The translations under genes and the position numbers were made by a program. A DNA stretch of 64,000 nucleotides from positions 1,426,001 to 1,490,000 of the forward strand of contig NZ_LT629741.1 of NCBI RefSeq assembly GCF_900105135.1, given 5' to 3'. Under the pieces are notes generated by a model. The model saw only the letters and a list, made by a program, of their open reading frames with translations. It had not been told where the DNA came from and made no database searches. This DNA comes from Gramella sp. MAR_2010_147. Its GTDB lineage: Bacteria; Bacteroidota; Bacteroidia; Flavobacteriales; Flavobacteriaceae. Positions 52,418-62,031 of this stretch are shown in pieces. Each line of letters opens with the position of its first letter. Positions within the stretch are counted from its first letter, which is position 1.

Positions 52418-53746
52418 CTACCGATTCTTAAACGATGCTTCTATTTCTTCCAGTGATTTACCTTTGGTTTCGGGCATCATGAAATGAACAAAAAGTAATT
52501 GTAATCCCATTAACCCTGCAAAAATCACAAAAAGCATCCATGGTTGCAGCACATCAAGTAAAACTGACCCAAACAGTGTCACAAGCGCTGCAAAAACCCA
52601 ATGGGTTCCACTTCCCCACGCCTGACCATAGGCTCTAACTTTATTCGGGAATATTTCCGAAATAAACACCCAGATCACTGCGCCCTGGCCTATCGCATGG
52701 CTTCCAATGAACATTAGAATAAACACTAATTTTGATATGGCAGCCGAATCACTCAGAAATAAGTAACTCACCATGGCAAGACTGATTATATATCCAATTG
52801 AGCCTATATACATAAGACTCTTTCTTCCTGTGCGATCGATTAGATAAACCCCTAGCAATGTAAAGAGAAGATTAACAACACCTATAGCTATGGAGCTGAA
52901 AAGAGAATCTTCTGTACCAAACCCCGCTTTTTCGAGAATCTCGGGTGCATAATACAATATGAAATTGATTCCGGATAGCTGGTTAAAAAATGCAATTAAA
53001 AATGCCAGGGTCAATGGAAAGCTGTATTTCTTTGAAAACAATTGGGAACTGCTACTCTTACTTCGCTCCTGGTCGTTTTCCATATCCTTAAGAGTAATTT
53101 CAGCAGCTTTAATAGAACTAGTCTTCACCAAAACCTTTAGGGCTTCATCTGCCTTATTCTGATGAAGGTATAACCAACGTGGACTCTTAGGCACCCCCAA
53201 TACCAAAACGGTATAGATCAATGCTGGAATAGCCTCCACTCCCAGCATCCATCGCCAGTCATTATCGCCACCTACACCTTCAAGAAGGTAATTACTCAAG
53301 TATGCGATCAGGATACCGAAAACAATATTAAACTGATATAAAGAACCGAGAGTACCCCGATTCTTTGGGTTCGAAATTTCTGAAATATAGGTGGGTGCTG
53401 CAATAGACGAAATTCCCACTCCAAGACCTCCTATAAAGCGGAAAAAGGAAAAGCTGTATGGATCCGGAGCGAGTCCCGAACCAATGGCCGAAATAAAATA
53501 GAGTATCCCTATACCTATGAGCGTATTCTTTCTTCCAAATTTATCGGTAGGTATTCCCGCTATTAAAGCTCCAATTACAGTTCCCCAAAGCGCCATAGAC
53601 ATGATAAAAGTCCCATGAAACCAGCCAGAAGTGTCCCAGAGTTCCTTAATTGGAAGGTTTGCACCTGAGATAACCACTGTGTCAAAACCAAATAGAAATC
53701 CGGCCATTGCCACAGTAATGGAATAATATAATAATCTTTTGTTCAT
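52418..53746 (-). CDS. Sugar porter family MFS transporter
   Basis: 442 residues, 12 helices. Sugar-porter signatures are intact: GFDTVVISGANLPIKELW in helix 1, PTDKFGRKNTLIGIG after helix 2, RFIGGLGVGISSIAAPTYISEIS in helix 4, PESPRWL-like PKSPRWLYLHQN, and PETKGKSLEEIE at the end. It is a proton symporter or facilitator for monosaccharides in the inner membrane. Within the mannoside cluster it probably imports mannose or a short oligosaccharide. A 282 bp gap with no gene separates it from GH130. Confidence 0.92.
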   Translation of the reverse strand: MNKRLLYYSITVAMAGFLFGFDTVVISGANLPIKELWDTSGWFHGTFIMSMALWGTVIGALIAGIPTDKFGRKNTLIGIGILYFISAIGSGLAPDPYSFSFFRFIGGLGVGISSIAAPTYISEISNPKNRGTLGSLYQFNIVFGILIAYLSNYLLEGVGGDNDWRWMLGVEAIPALIYTVLVLGVPKSPRWLYLHQNKADEALKVLVKTSSIKAAEITLKDMENDQERSKSSSSQLFSKKYSFPLTLAFLIAFFNQLSGINFILYYAPEILEKAGFGTEDSLFSSIAIGVVNLLFTLLGVYLIDRTGRKSLMYIGSIGYIISLAMVSYLFLSDSAAISKLVFILMFIGSHAIGQGAVIWVFISEIFPNKVRAYGQAWGSGTHWVFAALVTLFGSVLLDVLQPWMLFVIFAGLMGLQLLFVHFMMPETKGKSLEEIEASFKNR

Positions 53747-54028
53747 TACTTAAAGGCTTTTTTAATTTGAGCTTTAATTTAATCTTGCATAATTAGATTA
53801 TAAACAACTACAAATAAACACGATACGCCTGGATCATTATGAAAAATGATTCAGAAATAAAATGTAAAAGACTATAAAAAAAGACTTTTTAAAGGTTCTT
53901 TTTTCTGTGATCTTTAGAAATTCATGGTTAAAGAAGGGCATGTTTAAACCCAAATAGGGTTCATCTTTAAAGGACAGTCCGTATTCGAACTTCAGGTTTA
54001 AACAAGCCTTATAAATAATTGTGATATT

Positions 54029-55159
54029 TTAATCTCTATCTTCAGATTTAACTACTCCTACCATACTATCTGCAGTACCGTAATACAGGTACCAAGCATT
54101 GTTAAAATATACTAGACCTTCGATAAAGGTAGTTCCATCTTTATATTGCCCTGACTTCTCAAAATCTAATTCGGGTTTAATGAATGGTTTATCACTACGA
54201 TCAAGGATCTTCCATGGTTCCTCAGCATCGTACAAAGCCTGACCTCCTGTATAGATCCGATTTCCGAGCTCTTCTACTCCAATATTCTTTGAGTTTCCCG
54301 CATTATATAGCACCACGATTCCATCTTCGGTAAGAACTGGAGGTGGTCCGGCTTCAACTAACCATGAATCGAAATAACCTGGACGAGGACTAAGCACAGG
54401 AGAAATGTTTCCTTCATAATCTTCTACCGGTTCCCAATTTACAAGGTCTGTAGAACTTGCCAACCAGATGTGAGGAACTCCAAAATACATCCAGTATTTC
54501 CCGTTGATCTTAGTTGCAACCAGTTTTCCTTCTTGGTTAAGTTTACTAACTATGGCACCAGACTTGCTTTCCATATCATTGTACTTACCGTCTTTATATT
54601 CTGCAAAGGCAGGCCCTTGTTTTTCCCAATTTTTGAGATCGTCTGAAGTTGCAACTGCTAGACGTGGAATATCCCTATTCCATTGAGTATAGGTTAACAC
54701 ATATTTACCATCTTCTGTTTCTACAATTCGAGGATCTTCTGTTCCTCCCGTCCATTCATATTTTTTTTGATCGTCATTATCAGGATAAAAAACAGGCTTT
54801 TCCTTTCTAGTATAATTCACACCATCTTCAGACTGAGCAAGCCCAAGTCTAGAAGTATGGGTTCCTATCCCATCCTCTCCTACTCGCTCTTCAGCTCTGT
54901 AAAACACATTTATCTTACCGTCCTTTACAATGGCTGCAGGGTTAAAGGTGGCCATAGATTCCCAATTCACCACTCTACCTGTCATAGGATCGTTGAAGGT
55001 AGAAAGAGTGTCTTTTGAAATGATCGGTTTTTCCTCGGTAAATCGCTGAAATGGACCCATCATCCAACCTTTTTCATTGGTTTCCTGCCCAATCATTTGA
55101 ATGCCACTCAAGCAAAACACATAGAACAAGGCGATATTTAGTAAGCTTAATTTTTTCAT
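54029..55159 (-). CDS. GH130 family glycosidase/phosphorylase, exported
   Basis: 376 residues with a Sec signal peptide (about 1-24, ending MIGQ) and no lipobox, so periplasmic. The five-bladed propeller of GH130 is recognisable by NPAAIVKDGKINVFYRAEER, the catalytic Asp in GGTEDPRIV, and PHIWLASSTDLVNWEP. GH130 acts on beta-mannosides, either as phosphorylases (releasing mannose 1-phosphate) or as hydrolases. A periplasmic location favours hydrolysis, because phosphorylases are normally cytoplasmic. Exact linkage cannot be read. It is part of the susC-susD-GH130-MFS-manA cluster. Confidence 0.88.
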   Translation of the reverse strand: MKKLSLLNIALFYVFCLSGIQMIGQETNEKGWMMGPFQRFTEEKPIISKDTLSTFNDPMTGRVVNWESMATFNPAAIVKDGKINVFYRAEERVGEDGIGTHTSRLGLAQSEDGVNYTRKEKPVFYPDNDDQKKYEWTGGTEDPRIVETEDGKYVLTYTQWNRDIPRLAVATSDDLKNWEKQGPAFAEYKDGKYNDMESKSGAIVSKLNQEGKLVATKINGKYWMYFGVPHIWLASSTDLVNWEPVEDYEGNISPVLSPRPGYFDSWLVEAGPPPVLTEDGIVVLYNAGNSKNIGVEELGNRIYTGGQALYDAEEPWKILDRSDKPFIKPELDFEKSGQYKDGTTFIEGLVYFNNAWYLYYGTADSMVGVVKSEDRD

Positions 55160-55223
55160 ATCTTATAGTTATATTTTTTGATTTATCCGGCTCCTCCCAT
55201 AGGTAGCCAGATCCTTTTATTAT

Positions 55224-56720
55224 TTAGTATCCTGGATTCTGAGATATTTGTCCTCCAGATTTATCTATCTCTCCCTGTGGAATTGGGTATAGATAATTGA
55301 AGTCCTGAAAATTCTTACCTAAATTGGTAAGAACTTCGTTTGCGAGCTCCCATCTCTTAAGGTCCATAAATCTTTGAGATTCGAAACCTAATTCCACTCT
55401 TCTCTCGTGAATAAGTGCAGCCAATGCTTCATTTTGTGACAAACCTTGTCCGGAATATGGAGGAAGAGCATCTGCGGGAGTCTCACTTCCGTTTACGGCC
55501 TGAGTATTTCTGGCTCTCTCACGAATTTGATCTACTATTGCAAGTCCTTCTTCTATCTGTCCAAGCTGAATTAACGCTTCTGCTCTCCATAACAATACAT
55601 CTGCATACCTTATATAGATTTTGTTTCCTGGAGAATCCGCATTTCCTTTAAAACTACCATCGGTAGAGCCCAAAAGCTTATGTACTTCCTGGGCCTCTAC
55701 ATCTACAGTATAACCTAACCTAGGATCGTTGTTTTCAAAAGAAGCAATGAAATCATCTGACGGAGCAACAAACCCCCATCCCATTAATGCGGCAAGGCCA
55801 TTACCCTTACTCGGATTCACACCCTGCTGATGATCATATGCAAAAATCACTTCGTCTTCTGTGAATTCCTTTGTCACATCAAAAGAATCGAAATAACTTT
55901 CATTGAGAGAATAAAATCCCCAGGACTGTAGTTCATCCACATAAGAAATTACACTATTCCAGTCCCCATCATATAAAGCTACTTTTGCCTGCATAGATTT
56001 AGCAGCTCCAATAGAAACTCTCCAGGGCTCTGAAACACTTGAATATTTCTGTTGAGGTAGCATTGAAACAGACATTTCAAGGTCAGATTTTATAAACTCT
56101 ATAACCTCTTCTTTTGGTGTTCTGGCTGTAACCTCATAAGCTTCGGAGAAATTAGCTAATGGTTCAGTCAATAAAGGAACATCTCCAAAGTTATTCACCA
56201 AATCAAAATAATAAAAAGCTCTAAGGAAGTAAGATTCTCCAAGAAGCCTGTCTCTGGTAGCTGCATCCAGGTCTGTACTAGCTATCACTTCATCCTGTTC
56301 CAGGATATTTATTGCCTGATTGGCGCGAGCTATACCTTCATAATTGTAACTCCACTGCCCATTAAAGGCACCATTCATTGAAGTAAAGTTAAATGCAGCA
56401 ATCTGGTCCATCCAGGCCTGATCCCCGTCAGGATTCCACTTTTTCTCCATATCTCCGGAAGCAATATCCTGAAGGATAAAGTCGTCTCTCAATACCGTAG
56501 CACCATCCCAGTTCCACTCCCCAATAATATTCAGGGTACTTGAAAGGGTTTGATAGGTTGAGTTAACACTGGATGTAATCGAAGATACAGTTGGTTCAGC
56601 ATTGATCTGATCTTGTGTGATAAGACCAATTGGCTCCTTATCCAAATAGGAATCACAGCCCGTAATAAATACGGCTGAAGCGATTATTAATATATTAGGA
56701 ATATGTTTCATTGTATTCAT
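55224..56720 (-). CDS. susD: SusD/RagB-family glycan-binding lipoprotein
   Basis: 498 residues. Lipoprotein signal with the lipobox VFITGC at about 17-22; SusD-type helical repeats: NQAINILEQD, RLLGESYFLRAFYYFDLVN, NFGDVPLLTEP, and the C-terminal RAEALIQLGQIEEGLAIVDQIRERA and HERRVELGFESQRFMDLKRW. It sits on the cell surface as the lid of the SusC channel and binds the incoming glycan. It lies 25 bp from susC and was presumably co-selected with it. Confidence 0.95.
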   Translation of the reverse strand: MNTMKHIPNILIIASAVFITGCDSYLDKEPIGLITQDQINAEPTVSSITSSVNSTYQTLSSTLNIIGEWNWDGATVLRDDFILQDIASGDMEKKWNPDGDQAWMDQIAAFNFTSMNGAFNGQWSYNYEGIARANQAINILEQDEVIASTDLDAATRDRLLGESYFLRAFYYFDLVNNFGDVPLLTEPLANFSEAYEVTARTPKEEVIEFIKSDLEMSVSMLPQQKYSSVSEPWRVSIGAAKSMQAKVALYDGDWNSVISYVDELQSWGFYSLNESYFDSFDVTKEFTEDEVIFAYDHQQGVNPSKGNGLAALMGWGFVAPSDDFIASFENNDPRLGYTVDVEAQEVHKLLGSTDGSFKGNADSPGNKIYIRYADVLLWRAEALIQLGQIEEGLAIVDQIRERARNTQAVNGSETPADALPPYSGQGLSQNEALAALIHERRVELGFESQRFMDLKRWELANEVLTNLGKNFQDFNYLYPIPQGEIDKSGGQISQNPGY

Positions 56721-56745
56721 TTTTTTTGTTTCTAATTAAAGTGAT

Positions 56746-59700
56746 TTAGAAGCTTGCATTTACACCAAATAATACGGTTAAAGACTGCGGGTATGTTCCA
56801 AAATCTATAAGGTCTGTAGATTCTGGGTCAAGTCCTGAGTAATCTGTAAATGTCAATAGATTCTGTCCTGAAACGTAGAACCTTATATTTCCTAGACCCG
56901 ATAATTTATCGGAATCAAGGCTGTAACCCAATTCAATATTCTTAAGTCGAAGATAAGAAGCATCTTCCACAAAGATATCAGACACCTTACTGCTTCCGTT
57001 ATCGCTAAAGCTCACTCTTGGGATAGTGTTTGTAGAACCTTCTCCGTCCCAGGCGCCCAATACTCGATCAGTGTAATTGAACGGTCTTGTATCATAATCG
57101 ATAATCTTCTTAAGATCATTGTACCTATCTACACCATTCACACCTTGAAATAATAAACTTAAATCGACAGCCTTGTAATTGAGGTTAAAGTTCATACCGT
57201 AGGTTAACTTAGGATTAGGATTCCCAATAAAATCGCGGTCATTATCATTAATGATCCCATTCCCGTCCAGATCCCTGAATTTGATATCCCCCGGTTGTTG
57301 CGGTGGATTTGCAGTCCCTGATAAATGTTCACTTACCTCGGCTTGGTTCTGATAGATCCCTTCCTGTACAAAACCGTAATAAGCATTCAAAGGATGCCCG
57401 GCCTGTGTTCTTGTAACTCTTCCATTAATATAAGGAAGATTTGGGTGTAATGATTGCACTTCGTTTTTAAGAGTCGCCATATTCGCACTTATCTCGAACT
57501 GTAATGGATTATCGAAATTCCTGTAAGAAAGAGCAAATTCAAAACCACTATTCTCAACCTCTCCTGCATTTAGAAAAGTTGGTGATACATCTCCAACAAA
57601 CTGTGGTAGGGAAATAGGCAACAAAATATCAGATGTATTTTTCTTGAAATAATCTGCGCTACCATATAACCTGTTTTTAAAAAAACCAAAATCAACCCCC
57701 ACGTTAGCCTGAGTTGTAGTTTCCCATTTCAGGTCAGGATTACCATATCTGCTAATTAAGTACCTGTCTGCATCTCTTCTATAAAGCGTAAGATAGGCAT
57801 AGTTAGGAATTTCCTGGTTACCCAATTGCCCCCAGCTTCCTCGAAGCTTTAATTCTGAAAGCCAGTCAGTATCTTGCATAAATTCTTCTTCAGTGATCAT
57901 CCAACCTGTAGAAAGAGACGGGAAATAACCCCATTTATTTTCTTCAGCAAAACGAGAGGAAGCATCTGCTCTTAGATTGGCTGTTAGCATATACCTGTCA
58001 TCATAAACATAGGTAGTTGAGGCAAAGTATGAAAATAGTGCCCACTCTTCAGCAAGACCGCCATTCCAAAGGTCACGCTCTGTTCCTCCAAAATCTATAT
58101 ACCTGAAATTAGGGTCGGTGAAATCATATCTCAACCTTGAAGCGCTAAGGTTAGCAGATTCGTTAACAATAAATTCTGTCCCTAAAAGTACACTTATTGA
58201 ATGTTTATCGAATTCCTTATCAAAATGAAGACTATTGTTCCAAGTTATGGTAAAGTCCTGCCCTCTAGACTCAGATAGTGAACTTGGACGATTCTGTCTT
58301 CCAAGACCCTGGTCTATTGCAGCTCCGTTCCCATCATCATCTCCAAAGTTCTGGTTAAATGCTTTTGAATGGAAAAAGTTGAGATCTGCTCCAAAATTCG
58401 TTTTAAATCTAAGTGACTTATCTTTTAAAATATCATACTCAGCAAAAACGCTTCCGAAAGTCTTAAAGGTTGAAGTTTCATCGTCTGTAAAATATGCTAG
58501 AGCAATTGGATTCTGACTATATTCATATTTGCTACTCTCATAACTATCGGGTCCTTGGTAAAAGGGAAGGTCTGTGAAAGGATCTTCTTCCGAATAAGTT
58601 GGATCTGATGGATCTTTGAATACAGGAATATTAGGTGGACGTAAAAACGCATGTCTTATTATTCCTGGTGCATCCCCACTGGAAGATATTCTATCCTGAG
58701 TATTATAAGACATCTGAACATTTGCACCAATCATAACTCTATCCAATACCCGAGAACTTATATTAGAACGGAAATTCAATTTTCTGAACTTATCATTGTC
58801 ATATACTACAGTTCCGTCCTGACTGAAATAACCTCCGGAAATCAAGTAATTTGTCTTTTCATTTCCACCTGAAGCCGAAATATTTAAGTTATGGGTTCGC
58901 CCTAATTCAAACAATTCATCCAGGTAATCTACATCACCAAAATCTGACCGACCGATATCCTCAGTATAAGGATTTACTCCTTCATAACCTGCATTATCCC
59001 AGGCCTGCTCAACAGTTTGCATGTATTGATCAGTATTAAGCATAGTAGGAAGATTAATTACCTTTTGAATCCCTCCAAAATAATTTACTTTAAACTGTCC
59101 ACCTTGCTTACCTTCTTTAGTTTTTATAACGATAACACCTCCTGCTGCCCGTGACCCATAGATAGAAGCTGCTGCCGCATCTTTAAGCACGGTCATTGAC
59201 TGGATGTCGGCCGGATTAAGAAAAGATATCTCGCGACTGGGTATACCATCTATAATATAAAGTGGATTATTGTTTCCAATAGTACCATTCCCCCTAATTC
59301 TTACTTGAACTTCGTCTCCTGGAGCACCGGTACTCTGGGTAATATTCACACCAGCAACCTGACCTTGAAGAGCCTGAGTCACTTCAGAAACCCTTCTGGT
59401 TTCCAACTTCCCAACATCCACTGATGAAACCGCTCCAGTAATAGTTGATTCTTTCTGGGATTTATAACCTACCACTACGAGTTCATCCAGCTCAGCTATG
59501 TCCTCCTTCAGTGTTACATCTATTCTGGTGCGCCCGTCAATTGTTGTTTCAAAAGACTGATATCCCACAAACGAATAAACCAGCACTGCATCGTTATTTG
59601 AAACTTCAATAGAATATTCTCCGTTAAAATCGGTAACTGCACCATTAGAGGTTCCCTTCTCTACAACCGAAACTCCTGGCAAAGCGCCACTAGCATCGGT

Positions 59701-59793
59701 AATCACTCCTGTAACCGTTTGTGCATACACCGCACCTCCCGTACATATAGCCCATATCATCAATAGACTAAAAATCAAGTTGTTTTTCATCAT
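56746..59793 (-). CDS. susC: SusC/RagA-family TonB-linked outer-membrane transporter
   Basis: 1015 residues. Signal peptide about 1-24; a carboxypeptidase-regulatory-like domain (GVITDASGALPGVSVVEKGT); the plug with PLYIIDGIPSREISFLNPAD and TVLKDAAAASIYGSRAAGG; and the barrel ending in LFGVNASF. It imports the bound glycan with SusD, driven by TonB. It is the first structural gene after the LacI-type operators and a 131-residue unknown protein gene. The 172 bp in front of it contain no confident promoter. Confidence 0.95.
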   Translation of the reverse strand: MMKNNLIFSLLMIWAICTGGAVYAQTVTGVITDASGALPGVSVVEKGTSNGAVTDFNGEYSIEVSNNDAVLVYSFVGYQSFETTIDGRTRIDVTLKEDIAELDELVVVGYKSQKESTITGAVSSVDVGKLETRRVSEVTQALQGQVAGVNITQSTGAPGDEVQVRIRGNGTIGNNNPLYIIDGIPSREISFLNPADIQSMTVLKDAAAASIYGSRAAGGVIVIKTKEGKQGGQFKVNYFGGIQKVINLPTMLNTDQYMQTVEQAWDNAGYEGVNPYTEDIGRSDFGDVDYLDELFELGRTHNLNISASGGNEKTNYLISGGYFSQDGTVVYDNDKFRKLNFRSNISSRVLDRVMIGANVQMSYNTQDRISSSGDAPGIIRHAFLRPPNIPVFKDPSDPTYSEEDPFTDLPFYQGPDSYESSKYEYSQNPIALAYFTDDETSTFKTFGSVFAEYDILKDKSLRFKTNFGADLNFFHSKAFNQNFGDDDGNGAAIDQGLGRQNRPSSLSESRGQDFTITWNNSLHFDKEFDKHSISVLLGTEFIVNESANLSASRLRYDFTDPNFRYIDFGGTERDLWNGGLAEEWALFSYFASTTYVYDDRYMLTANLRADASSRFAEENKWGYFPSLSTGWMITEEEFMQDTDWLSELKLRGSWGQLGNQEIPNYAYLTLYRRDADRYLISRYGNPDLKWETTTQANVGVDFGFFKNRLYGSADYFKKNTSDILLPISLPQFVGDVSPTFLNAGEVENSGFEFALSYRNFDNPLQFEISANMATLKNEVQSLHPNLPYINGRVTRTQAGHPLNAYYGFVQEGIYQNQAEVSEHLSGTANPPQQPGDIKFRDLDGNGIINDNDRDFIGNPNPKLTYGMNFNLNYKAVDLSLLFQGVNGVDRYNDLKKIIDYDTRPFNYTDRVLGAWDGEGSTNTIPRVSFSDNGSSKVSDIFVEDASYLRLKNIELGYSLDSDKLSGLGNIRFYVSGQNLLTFTDYSGLDPESTDLIDFGTYPQSLTVLFGVNASF

Positions 59794-59965
59794 AATAAAC
59801 CTTTCATAAGATTAATAATAAAGTTGATTTTTGTTATTTTATTCATTGATAAAAAATTTACATTCGCCTTAGAACTATCAGATTAATCTGAAAACCTAAA
59901 ACTTAATATTTCTCATAATCGAGATCCCTCTGTGCTTTTTCTTAAGAGATTAACTGGTAAAGAAT

Positions 59966-60361
59966 CTAAAGACTTGAACACATTTCTTTAAATCTTATTC
60001 TTTCATCATAACTCATCTGAAATAACTCCAGAGGCAGCAAGGTATTGGCTTTAGCGAGGAAGGAAACCGTACAACCTTCATGGTCCCTCAAAGGAGCAAT
60101 CAGCTCTATCCTCGCTTTTTTAATATCTGGTAATTTTAATTTGGTTAGATAGTCAATTTGCTTTTCTTCAAGATTTACTATTTCCAGGAAAGTGTGTAAA
60201 AGATCAAATTGTTTAACACTTTGGTCGAGAATATTCAGGTAATAGCCAGATAACTTATCTCCAAAAACTTTAAGATTTAAAGCTTGGAAAATTCCGGATA
60301 ATAATCCTCCAAATAGCAATAGAGTAAGTGAAGAATAAAGAACCTGGAAATTAAAGGACAT
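59966..60361 (-). CDS. Hypothetical 131-residue membrane-anchored protein in the PUL
   Basis: 131 residues. One hydrophobic segment at about 9-30 (LYSSLTLLLFGGLLSGIFQA) is followed by a soluble, helical region (about 40-125) with no recognised motif. It lies between the LacI-type regulator and susC on the same strand and downstream of two putative operators (60463-60497), so it may be the first gene of the regulated transcript. Whether it is a real PUL component or a small remnant is open; the frame is intact. Confidence 0.55.
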   Translation of the reverse strand: MSFNFQVLYSSLTLLLFGGLLSGIFQALNLKVFGDKLSGYYLNILDQSVKQFDLLHTFLEIVNLEEKQIDYLTKLKLPDIKKARIELIAPLRDHEGCTVSFLAKANTLLPLELFQMSYDERIRFKEMCSSL

Positions 60362-60462
60362 GTTAATAAATGTTAAACACTAGCTTAGTTAATATCTATA
60401 TCTTCCTATGAATCCTGGTCGTACTATATCGTTATAATATAAACCTATATCGAAAGACAATA

Positions 60463-60497
60463 TTTAGTAAAACGTTTTAGTAAATCGTTTTACTAAG
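60463..60497 (-). promoter_or_regulatory. Two overlapping CG-centred palindromes, candidate LacI-family operators
   Basis: TAAAACGTTTTA (60468-60479, perfect) and TAAATCGTTTTA (60481-60492, one mismatch), 13 bp centre to centre, embedded in a larger inverted repeat TTAGTAAAACG ... CGTTTTACTAA. LacI-family operators typically have a central CG. It lies about 100 bp upstream of the 131-residue gene. Confidence 0.7.
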
Positions 60498-60585
60498 TGG
60501 CTAATATATATATCATGATTCTATTTACCAAACTATTAGGTCCGAAGAAACCTAATTTTTTAAAAAGGAAATAAAATTATAGACC

Positions 60586-61632
60586 TTAGATTGAACTATC
60601 TTCAGGAGTAAGCTGGGAAGAATCCCTCTTTATCAAGTGGCCCTTTAAGACTTTCTGAAATTTAACAGTTTCTTTATATTCTGATTTCAGTAAATTTAAG
60701 GTTCCTTTAATAAGTTCATCTGCCAATTTACTCACTGGTTGGGAGACGACACTAATTGATGGGGAATAAAGCTCGAATAAATCACGATCATCAAAAGTAA
60801 TCACCGAGACATCCTTAGGAATATTAAGCGATTCTTCTTTCAACACTTTAAGTCCACTAATTGCAAGACTGTTGGTAGCAAAGAGCAAAGAATCAATTTG
60901 AGGATTCTTTTTCAAAAACTCACGTATCATTTCCTTTCCGGTTCCGGTCTTCACCTTATCAAAGGGAATTAAAACCGAAAATTCGTTCTTTCCCTTGGCT
61001 TTAACCCCCTGCCTATAGCCCTCAAGCCTTTCAAGTGTTGGAGATATGTCAGATTTAAGCCCTATGAAGCCCACATTGTTAAATCCGGTTTCGAACAAAT
61101 AACTTGTTGCTTGTTTAGAGCCTTCTATATTATCAAGAACTACATAATTATGATCTAAATCATCATAATATCTATCAAACACCATTACGACCTGTTTTCT
61201 TTCATTAATAAGAACTTCTAATTCTTCTCTAAAGCCTTCTGGAGGTGTTATAATAAAAGCATCAACTTGCCTTTCTTTAAAGAGATTTAATAATTCTATT
61301 GCTCTCTCTTTATTATTTTCAGTACTACAGTAAATAATCTTATATCCATTTTCAAATGCAATTCCTTCCATTTCTTTTGCTATAGCAGAAAAAAACGGAT
61401 CAGAAATATCTTCAGCCATAAAAACTATTGTTTTAGTTTTTCCCGTCCTTAGAGTTTGAGCACTGGAGTTAGGTATATAACCAACCTCCTGGATATAATC
61501 TTCTACCCTTTTAATAACTTTTTTACTAATCCTATTCTCAGCTTTATTGTTGATTATAAAAGAAATAGTTGTAGTTGAGATCCCTAGCTCCTCAGAAATA
61601 TCCTTAATAGATATTTTTCGTTTTTTTTTCAT
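60586..61632 (-). CDS. LacI-family transcriptional regulator
   Basis: 348 residues. N-terminal LacI helix-turn-helix (SIKDISEELGISTTTISFIINNK) and hinge (TLRTG preceded by GYIPNSSAQ), followed by a periplasmic-binding-like sensor (TIVFMAEDISDPFFSAIAKEM, and VVSQPVSKLADELIKG near the end). It probably represses the PUL until its sugar is bound. A perfect 18 bp palindrome lies 24 bp upstream of its start and may mark self-regulation; the two CG-centred palindromes lie downstream, before the PUL genes. Confidence 0.93.
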   Translation of the reverse strand: MKKKRKISIKDISEELGISTTTISFIINNKAENRISKKVIKRVEDYIQEVGYIPNSSAQTLRTGKTKTIVFMAEDISDPFFSAIAKEMEGIAFENGYKIIYCSTENNKERAIELLNLFKERQVDAFIITPPEGFREELEVLINERKQVVMVFDRYYDDLDHNYVVLDNIEGSKQATSYLFETGFNNVGFIGLKSDISPTLERLEGYRQGVKAKGKNEFSVLIPFDKVKTGTGKEMIREFLKKNPQIDSLLFATNSLAISGLKVLKEESLNIPKDVSVITFDDRDLFELYSPSISVVSQPVSKLADELIKGTLNLLKSEYKETVKFQKVLKGHLIKRDSSQLTPEDSSI

Positions 61633-61655
61633 TTTAATTTAGATTATAAAATATG

Positions 61656-61673
61656 GAATATGTATACATATTC
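61656..61673 (-). promoter_or_regulatory. 18 bp perfect palindrome upstream of the regulator gene
   Basis: GAATATGTATACATATTC, symmetric about TA, 24 bp before the start of the LacI-type gene. It could be an operator or a hairpin; it lacks the central CG expected for LacI. Confidence 0.55.
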
Positions 61674-61902
61674 AGAAGCTTTTGAAGGGACCAATAATAA
61701 AAGCCAATGAAGAGTTTGGCCTCAAATCTATTAAAACAATGGTTATAAGTCAAAATTTTTTAAATCTATTGATAAGACCTTGTGATATATTAATACTGAA
61801 TTTCAGCATATAATTTCAGCCACACCACAGTAAAATATGTTTAAGAGGTAGATTCTAGAGTATTAAATTTTCAATCAAGTGCTACTCTATGGGCGGAACA
61901 AA

Positions 61903-61952
61903 CCAAAATAAAAAATCCGCAAAACACTATTATTTCGGTGTCTGCGGATTTA
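61903..61952 (-). terminator. Terminator of a tRNA whose body is missing here
   Basis: AAATCCGC (61913-61920) pairs with GCGGATTT (61944-61951), with an inner ACAC/GTGT pair. On the minus strand the stem ends in ATTTTTTATTTT. It follows the tRNA 3' fragment at 61957-61971. Confidence 0.75.
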
Positions 61953-61956
61953 TTTT

Positions 61957-61971
61957 GTGACCTCGCCAGGG
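61957..61971 (-). other. tRNA 3'-end fragment, candidate attachment site
   Basis: Minus strand CCCTGGCGAGGTCAC reads as a T-stem 3' arm (CCTGG), acceptor 3' arm (CGAGGTC) and discriminator A, as in Bacteroidetes arginine-type tRNAs. No cloverleaf lies upstream, so this is a fragment, as left at one end of a tRNA-integrated element. Confidence 0.65.
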
Positions 61972-62031
61972 TAACAACTTAATTCAAAATTACCAGCATT
62001 TACTAGTGTTTATAATTCCCTTTTTAATTCA

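Noticed and set aside
61957..61971. Complete tRNA gene
   Set aside because: Only the T-stem 3' arm, acceptor arm and discriminator are present; the sequence to its right (upstream on the minus strand) does not fold into a cloverleaf.
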